The notes beneath the pieces are model-generated. The model saw only the letters and a list, made by a program, of their open reading frames with translations, was not told the DNA's origin and ran no database searches. The position numbers were made by a program, and so were the translations under genes. Positions 59,651 through 64,000 of a stretch of 64,000 nt of DNA are shown one piece after another; the first letter of the stretch is position 1, and each line of letters begins with the position of its first letter. The stretch is from positions 1,364,001 through 1,428,000 of the forward strand of contig NZ_JBHSJF010000006.1 in NCBI RefSeq assembly GCF_042652085.1. The letters are read 5' to 3'. Origin of the DNA: Flaviflagellibacter deserti (GTDB taxonomy: Bacteria; Pseudomonadota; Alphaproteobacteria; Rhizobiales; Methylopilaceae).

Positions 59651-60609
59651 GCGAAATTGTCCCGGCTCTGGCTCATCAGCTCGATGAAGACGTCCTCGAG
59701 CGTGGGTTCGGAGGGCGTGACCTCGACGCCCTCGGTCTCCGGCAGCGCCTCGATGGCGGCGTCGAGCCTGGCCTTGTCGCGGCCGGAGATGTGGAGCGCC
59801 GAGCCGAACGGCGCGACCTGGTCCACGCCTTCGGTCTTCGAGAGCTGGTCGGCGAGCGCGGAGAGATCGCGGCCGGTGACGGTGTAGGTCGCGAGACCCG
59901 ATTGCGCGACGACCTCGTCGACCGTGCCGTGGGTCAAGAGCTCGCCATAGGCGATATATGCGATCTCGTGACAGCGCTCGGCCTCGTCCATGTAATGGGT
60001 CGAGACGAGGACGGTCATGCCGTCATGGGCGAGATGGTGGATCTCATCCCAGAATTCGCGCCGGGCCTTGGGGTCAACGCCGGCGGTCGGCTCGTCGAGG
60101 AGGAGAAGATCTGGCTTCGGCAGGATGCAGGCGCCGAGCGCGAGCCGCTGCTTCCAGCCGCCCGAGAGTTCGCCGGCAAGCTGGCTCGCCCGATTCTCCA
60201 GCCCGAGCCGGGCGATGGCCTCCGACGCCGCCCCGCGCGGGTCGGAGAGGCCGTGAACGCGCCCGATGAATTCGAGGTTCTCGCGGATCGACAGGTCGGT
60301 ATAGAGCGAGAACTTCTGCGTCATGTAGCCGACATGGCGCTTGATCTCGGTCGACTGGGTGAGGATGTCGTAGCCGAGGCAGGTGCCACGCCCGCTGTCG
60401 GGCGTCAGCAGGCCGGTCAGCATCCGGATCGTCGTCGTCTTGCCGGAGCCGTTCGGGCCGAGGAAGCCGTAGATCAGCCCGCGCCGGACCTGCATGGTCA
60501 GGTCCTTCACCACCGTGCGCTCGCCGAACTTCTTGGTCAGCCCCTCGACGTCGATGACCACGTCCGGGTCGGTCTGTGGGAGGTCGGCTGGCAGGGCTGC
60601 GGCGGTCAT
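59647..60609 (-). CDS. Efflux ABC transporter ATPase (YbhF-like)
   Basis: A 320-aa ATPase of the DrrA/YbhF type. Walker A is GPNGSGKTTTIRML, the signature LSGGWKQRLALGACI, Walker B LLLLDEPTAGVDP and the switch histidine in STHYMDEAERC. The C-terminal regulatory region (about 235-320) is as usual for this class. It drives export through the ABC-2 permease encoded immediately after. It overlaps the upstream membrane fusion protein gene by 4 nt. Confidence 0.92.
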   Translation of the reverse strand: MTAAALPADLPQTDPDVVIDVEGLTKKFGERTVVKDLTMQVRRGLIYGFLGPNGSGKTTTIRMLTGLLTPDSGRGTCLGYDILTQSTEIKRHVGYMTQKFSLYTDLSIRENLEFIGRVHGLSDPRGAASEAIARLGLENRASQLAGELSGGWKQRLALGACILPKPDLLLLDEPTAGVDPKARREFWDEIHHLAHDGMTVLVSTHYMDEAERCHEIAYIAYGELLTHGTVDEVVAQSGLATYTVTGRDLSALADQLSKTEGVDQVAPFGSALHISGRDKARLDAAIEALPETEGVEVTPSEPTLEDVFIELMSQSRDNFA

Positions 60610-61577
60610 TTTGCGCGCCCGTGCAGGACGACATCGACCGGCAGCCCGAGCGGCAGGGTCTCGCCCTGGGTCAGCTTCGCTTCCGCCTTGAAGACGAGCT
60701 TCGCCCTCTCCTCCTCGCTGAAGATGACCGGCGGGGTGAACTCGGCCTCGCTCGACAGGAAGCTCAGCCTGGCCGTCATCGGTTGGCAGCCGTCGCAGTA
60801 GATTGTCACGTCCTGCCCGAGCCTTAGGCCGGAAAGCTGAGGTTCCGGAACATAGAAGCGGACCTTACGGTTGCCGGGCGGGAGCAGGGCAAGAACAGGC
60901 TGGCCGGCCGCCACGACCTCGCCCGCGCGGAAATAGACATCCTCGACGACGGCCGCGACGGGCGCGAACACTCGGCGTTTCTCCAGCGCTTTGACCGCGC
61001 CGTCGAGCGAGGCCTCGGCTGCCTTCACGGCGGCTTCCGCGCCCGCGATCAGTTCGCTTCTGCCCGGGATTTCCGCCGCTTCGATCTGCCGGCGAGCCTC
61101 GGCCAAGGCCGCTCCATCGCTTTCGAATTGCGCCTGCGCCTGCTGGAGCCGCGCCTCGGAGGAAAAACCCTTCTGGAACAAGGCTCTCTGGCGTTCGACG
61201 TCGGCGCGGGACAAATCGAGCGCTGCCTTCGCGCGGTTCTCGGTCGCCCTCAGAACGGCAATCTGTTCGGGCCGCTGAACCGCTGCCTGAAGATCCGCCA
61301 ATTGCGCCTTGGCCTGGTTGAGCTTTGCCTGCGCCTCGTCGCGCGCGGCTTCCTCGGAGCGGGTATCGAGGCAGAAAAGCTCCGCGTTTTCAGAGACATC
61401 GCTGCCAGAATCGACGGTGAGGCTGACCACCCTGCCCGCGCTTTCCGGACCGACGAGAACGAGATCGCCCTCGATATAGCCCTGCACCCGGTCCGGGTCG
61501 GTGGGAGCCGGCCAGAGATACCAGGCCGCGGCTGCGGCGATCGCGAGGATCAGGATGAGCGGGACGATGCGTTTCAT
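60606..61577 (-). CDS. HlyD-family membrane fusion protein
   Basis: A 323-aa periplasmic adaptor. An N-terminal membrane anchor (IVPLILILAIAAAAAWYLWP) is followed by a lipoyl/barrel start (GYIEGDLVLVGPESAGRVVS), a coiled-coil hairpin (residues 75-185, ARDEAQAKLNQAKAQLADL) and a second lipoyl/beta-barrel half. It links the ABC-2 exporter to the outer membrane. It overlaps the TetR gene by 4 nt (61574-61577) and the ATPase gene by 4 nt, so the whole operon is translationally coupled. Confidence 0.92.
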   Translation of the reverse strand: MKRIVPLILILAIAAAAAWYLWPAPTDPDRVQGYIEGDLVLVGPESAGRVVSLTVDSGSDVSENAELFCLDTRSEEAARDEAQAKLNQAKAQLADLQAAVQRPEQIAVLRATENRAKAALDLSRADVERQRALFQKGFSSEARLQQAQAQFESDGAALAEARRQIEAAEIPGRSELIAGAEAAVKAAEASLDGAVKALEKRRVFAPVAAVVEDVYFRAGEVVAAGQPVLALLPPGNRKVRFYVPEPQLSGLRLGQDVTIYCDGCQPMTARLSFLSSEAEFTPPVIFSEEERAKLVFKAEAKLTQGETLPLGLPVDVVLHGRAK

Positions 61578-62221
61578 GCCGCACCGCCTTTCAGACCGCG
61601 AATAATGAGATCGGCGTGAACGTCGAGCAGGCCATCGGTGTCGAGCGTCTCGACATGGCTGAACAGGCCGTTCCAGATGATGCCGACCAGGACCGGCGCG
61701 ATCAGCAGTTGCGGGAACCGGTCCAGAGCGTCGGAGGTGAACTCGCCACGCTCGACGCCGCGCGTGACGATGGCGCGGATGACCGCGGTGCCACGGCTGA
61801 TGACTTCGCGGTGGTAGAAGGCGCCCAGCTCGGGGAAACGGCCGGCTTCGGAGATGATCAGGCGGGCGATGTCCTTGCGGCGGGTGCCGAGCACCTCTTT
61901 CTTCGCCCAGTTCAACAGGCCGCGCAGCATCATCTCGGCGGGAATGTCCTGCGCGAGCATCCGTTGTCCAACCTCTTGAATGGGCGAGGCAATCAGCGAG
62001 CGGATCAGGTCCTCGAACAAAGCCTCCTTCGAGGCGAAGTAGAGGTAGAGCGTGCCCTTGGCGACGCCCGCGCGCTTGGCGACCTCGTCGAGCCGCGCCG
62101 CCTCGAAGCCGCGTTCGAGGAAGACGTCCAGCGCCGCGTCGAGCAGCTGTTGCGTCTTCGTCTGGCGCTCCTCGGGAGTGAGTGCCCGTCCCGGTTTTCG
62201 GGCGGTTTTGGTCACTTGCAT
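61574..62221 (-). CDS. TetR-family repressor of the efflux operon
   Basis: A 215-aa regulator. The DNA-binding domain reads LLDAALDVFLERGFEAARLD followed by EVAKRAGVAKGTLYLYFASK. The C-terminal ligand domain contains EAGRFPELGAFYHREVISR. It is first in the efflux operon and lies just downstream of a perfect 20-bp palindrome, so it is almost surely autoregulatory and drug-responsive. The ATG is at 62219-62221, with only weak ribosome-binding sequence upstream. Confidence 0.92.
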   Translation of the reverse strand: MQVTKTARKPGRALTPEERQTKTQQLLDAALDVFLERGFEAARLDEVAKRAGVAKGTLYLYFASKEALFEDLIRSLIASPIQEVGQRMLAQDIPAEMMLRGLLNWAKKEVLGTRRKDIARLIISEAGRFPELGAFYHREVISRGTAVIRAIVTRGVERGEFTSDALDRFPQLLIAPVLVGIIWNGLFSHVETLDTDGLLDVHADLIIRGLKGGAA

Positions 62222-62236
62222 CGCACTGATCTTATA

Positions 62237-62256
62237 ATGACTGACCGGTCAGTCAT
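62237..62256. promoter_or_regulatory. Perfect 20-bp TetR operator
   Basis: ATGACTGACC is followed directly by its complement GGTCAGTCAT. It lies 16-35 nt before the tetR start codon, the expected place for an autoregulatory TetR site. Confidence 0.8.
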
Positions 62257-62295
62257 ACACGAGATTAAGTGCTGTGAACAGCCCTCGACCAGGTC

Positions 62296-62368
62296 GTCAT
62301 CCTCCGGCTTGACCGGAGGATCCATCGAACGCTCGTGAATGGATGCTCCGGTCAAGCCGGAGCATTAC
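62296..62368. repeat. Double palindromic repeat, REP-like
   Basis: Two 30-nt arms (62296-62325 and 62339-62368) are near-complements. Each carries its own hairpin: TCCGG-CTTGA-CCGGA in one and TCCGG-TCAAG-CCGGA in the other. The TCCGGTCAAGCCGGA core is a dispersed intergenic repeat in rhizobial relatives. It separates the TetR promoter from the amino-acid transporter end. Confidence 0.7.
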
Positions 62369-62387
62369 GATGCGGACAGGATTGAGC

Positions 62388-63158
62388 CTAAATCCCCGCG
62401 CCGGCAGCCATACCCTGCTCGGTCAGCGTGGAAATGAACTGCACCGTCCTCGCCTGCGACGGCTTCTCGAATATCTGCGAAGCCTGCCCGGCCTCTACCA
62501 CCTTGCCGGCTTCCAGGAAGACGACGTCATGCGCGATCTGGCGGGCGAGCCTGAGATCGTGGGTCGCCATCACCATGGTCGTCCCCTCCTCCGCCAGCTG
62601 AGCCAGCACGGCGACGACCTCTCCCGAGAGTTCTGGGTCAAGCGCGGAGGTAGGCTCGTCGCAGAGCAGCACTTTCGGTTCCGGAGCGAGAGCCCGAGCG
62701 ATCGCGACGCGCTGCTGTTGGCCGCCTGAGAGGCTGGAGGGCCAGGCATCGGCCTTATGCGCGAGGCCGACCTTGTCGAGCAGTTCAATCGCCCGGGCAT
62801 GTGCCCTGTCCTTCGGCCATTTCAGGACGGTGAGCAGACCCTCCATGACGTTCGCCACCGCAGTCTGATGCGGAAAGAGCTGGAAGTTCTGGAACACCAT
62901 TCCGGTCTGGCGGCGAAGCTCGCGAACCGCTTTCTGATTGACCTTGCGGCCCGGCCGGAACTCGATCCGGCATTCGCCGACCTCGACCGTGCCGGAGGTC
63001 GGCAGTTCGAGCAGGTTGATGCAGCGAAGCAGCGTGCTCTTGCCGCCGCCGGACGGTCCTATGAGAGCGGTGACGCCGCCGCGCGGAACGACAAGGTCAA
63101 CGCCCTTCAGCACCGGCAGATCGCCGAAACTCTTCTCGATGGCGGTGAGGTTGATCAT
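62388..63158 (-). CDS. Amino-acid ABC transporter ATPase
   Basis: A 256-aa polar amino-acid ABC ATPase (GlnQ/TcyN-like). Walker A is GPSGGGKSTLLRCI, Q-loop MVFQNFQLFPHQTAV, signature LSGGQQQRVAIARAL, Walker B VLLCDEPTSALDP and switch MATHDL. It overlaps the permease gene by ATGA (63155-63158). The cystine-like substrate class is inferred from sequence similarity only. Confidence 0.92.
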   Translation of the reverse strand: MINLTAIEKSFGDLPVLKGVDLVVPRGGVTALIGPSGGGKSTLLRCINLLELPTSGTVEVGECRIEFRPGRKVNQKAVRELRRQTGMVFQNFQLFPHQTAVANVMEGLLTVLKWPKDRAHARAIELLDKVGLAHKADAWPSSLSGGQQQRVAIARALAPEPKVLLCDEPTSALDPELSGEVVAVLAQLAEEGTTMVMATHDLRLARQIAHDVVFLEAGKVVEAGQASQIFEKPSQARTVQFISTLTEQGMAAGAGI

Positions 63159-63835
63159 GCCCGCGCCTCGACGAAGCCGCCCTGGCGGTTGAGCCGGATC
63201 TCCAGCCGCTCCTGAAGCACAGACAGCACCGAACTCAGCGCGAGATAGATGAGCGCCGCCTCGACATAGAGGATCAGCGGCTCATAGGTCGTGGCGACGA
63301 TGCGTTGGGCGGCCTGAAACAGCTCCGGCACGGTGATCGCGGCCGCGAGCGAGGTGTCCTTCACCAGCGAGATGAACGTGTTTGAGAGCGGCGGCACGGC
63401 GGTCCGCGCGGCCTGCGGCAGCACGGTCCGGCGCAGCGCTTGCGGCCATGTCATGCCGATCGAATAGGCCGCTTCCCACTGGCCCTTGGGCACCGATGAG
63501 ATCACCGCACGGATGATCTCGGAGGTATAGGCGCCGACATTCAGCGTGAAGCCGATCAACGCGGCAGGGAACGCGTCGAGCAGGATGCCGATGCTCGGCA
63601 GGCCATAGAAGATCAGGAAGAGCTGAACCAGAAGCGGCGTGCCGCGAATGATCCAGACGTAGAAGCGGACAATGGCCGCGAGCGGTTTCGGTCCGAATAG
63701 GCGGATCAGCGCCGCGGCCAGCCCAACGGTGAGCCCGAGCGCGAACGACAGCAATGTCAGGGGAATCGTGAACTGGACCCCGGCCCACAGCAGCGGGCCG
63801 AGCGATTCCAGCATCAATTGAAGCCAGTGCGGCAC
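63155..63835 (-). CDS. Amino-acid ABC transporter permease
   Basis: A 226-aa permease of the HisM/TcyL type. It has four to five hydrophobic segments and the family motifs FYVWIIRGTPLLVQLFLIFY and GAYTSEIIRAVISSVPKGQW followed by EAAYSIGMTWPQALRR. It starts on GTG (63833-63835). A strong terminator hairpin lies just upstream, between it and the binding-protein gene, so its expression is probably lower than that of the binding protein. Confidence 0.9.
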   Translation of the reverse strand: MPHWLQLMLESLGPLLWAGVQFTIPLTLLSFALGLTVGLAAALIRLFGPKPLAAIVRFYVWIIRGTPLLVQLFLIFYGLPSIGILLDAFPAALIGFTLNVGAYTSEIIRAVISSVPKGQWEAAYSIGMTWPQALRRTVLPQAARTAVPPLSNTFISLVKDTSLAAAITVPELFQAAQRIVATTYEPLILYVEAALIYLALSSVLSVLQERLEIRLNRQGGFVEARA

Positions 63836-63861
63836 GCCTCGATCCCCTTGTCCGCACCCAT

Positions 63862-63891
63862 AAAAAAGGCCGGGTGCCCCCGCACCCGGCC
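63862..63891 (-). terminator. Intrinsic terminator between binding protein and permease
   Basis: GGCCGGGTGC (63868-63877) pairs with GCACCCGGCC (63882-63891) across a CCCC loop, and the A-run 63862-63867 is a T-run on the minus strand. It follows the binding-protein gene and would let only part of the transcripts continue into the permease. Confidence 0.8.
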
Positions 63892-63910
63892 CTGGTGCCC
63901 GTCGATACTA

Positions 63911-64000
63911 TTAGTTCGAGACGTTGGCGCCGAAATATTTCTGCGAGATCGTCTCGTAGGTGCCGTCGGCCTTGATCGCCTTCAGCGCATCGTTGATGGC
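63911..64000 (-). CDS. Family-3 solute-binding protein, C-terminus only
   Basis: Only the last 29 codons lie in the window; the rest is beyond the edge. The sequence AINDALKAIKADGTYETISQ followed by KYFGANVSN and a TAA stop (63911-63913) is the standard C-terminal helix of family-3 amino-acid binding proteins. It belongs with the downstream permease and ATPase. The protein would be periplasmic. Confidence 0.85.
   Translation of the reverse strand, partial: AINDALKAIKADGTYETISQKYFGANVSN

Noticed and set aside
60606..61577. HlyD-like gene as the type I exporter of the RTX proteins
   Set aside because: It is locked in an operon with a TetR regulator, a DrrA-type ATPase and an ABC-2 permease, not with a HlyB-type transporter.

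Overview
This window is GC-rich chromosomal DNA that looks like an alphaproteobacterium of the order Hyphomicrobiales (Rhizobiales). The basis is the gene content: RhtX/FptX-type siderophore uptake, SitABCD metal uptake, a bacteriophytochrome with an HWE-type kinase, FixL/FixJ-like regulators, an isoquinoline-oxidoreductase-type molybdenum hydroxylase and small rhizobial-type proteins. The order is an inference and the genus cannot be fixed. No rRNA, tRNA, CRISPR array, transposase or phage gene was seen. Most genes start on ATG with a GGAG-like ribosome binding site, and several start on GTG or TTG.

Layout. 1-5.6 kb is an extended arsenic-resistance island, mostly on the minus strand: a flavoprotein cut by the window edge, a cysteine-bearing PadR regulator, a SulP anion transporter, and the operon arsR-arsC(thioredoxin type)-acr3-arsC(glutaredoxin type) behind a perfect operator dyad. 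5.7-7.5 kb has a metallophosphoesterase and a nucleotidyltransferase separated by a REP-like palindrome. 8.3-13.3 kb is a ferric-siderophore uptake locus (TonB receptor, small unknown protein, MFS importer, divergent AraC regulator). 13.3-19.6 kb carries a Ca2+/H+ antiporter, a bacteriophytochrome kinase, a lipoprotein hydrolase, a potassium-channel-like protein with a zinc ribbon, and Dps. 19.6-23.6 kb is a two-component signalling block. 23.7-26.4 kb has an unrecognised secreted CxxCH protein and a DUF2141 protein.

26.5-36 kb is dominated by two RTX exoproteins on the minus strand: a glycerophosphodiester phosphodiesterase with RTX repeats (656 aa) and a 2401-aa protein combining LamG-like folds, a calcineurin-like phosphoesterase, PKD-like domains, two RTX blocks and a beta-solenoid-like block. 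Their 3' ends are nearly identical in DNA. 36.3-39.5 kb holds an MFS transporter, a MipA/OmpV outer-membrane protein and a TetR regulator, followed by a short leftover of a second MFS gene end. 39.5-43 kb is a sitABCD Mn/Fe transporter behind Fur/Mur-like dyads. 43.1-49.9 kb has a GGDEF-EAL protein, a cNMP-domain flavoprotein reductase lacking the CxxC centre, phosphoglucomutase and a transglutaminase-like protein. 49.9-51.4 kb is a run of small conserved or hypothetical proteins. 51.7-54.4 kb encodes a two-subunit molybdenum hydroxylase. 55-58.5 kb is phnDCE1E2. 58.5-62.2 kb is a TetR-controlled HlyD/ABC-2 efflux operon with a perfect 20-bp operator. The window ends in a family-3 amino-acid ABC transporter.

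How it fits together. Three themes recur: metalloid and metal handling (ars, siderophore, sit, Dps), phosphorus acquisition (two secreted phosphodiesterases plus phnDCE) and envelope sensing or efflux. The link between the RTX phosphodiesterases and phosphate starvation is an inference. No type I secretion system for them lies in the window.
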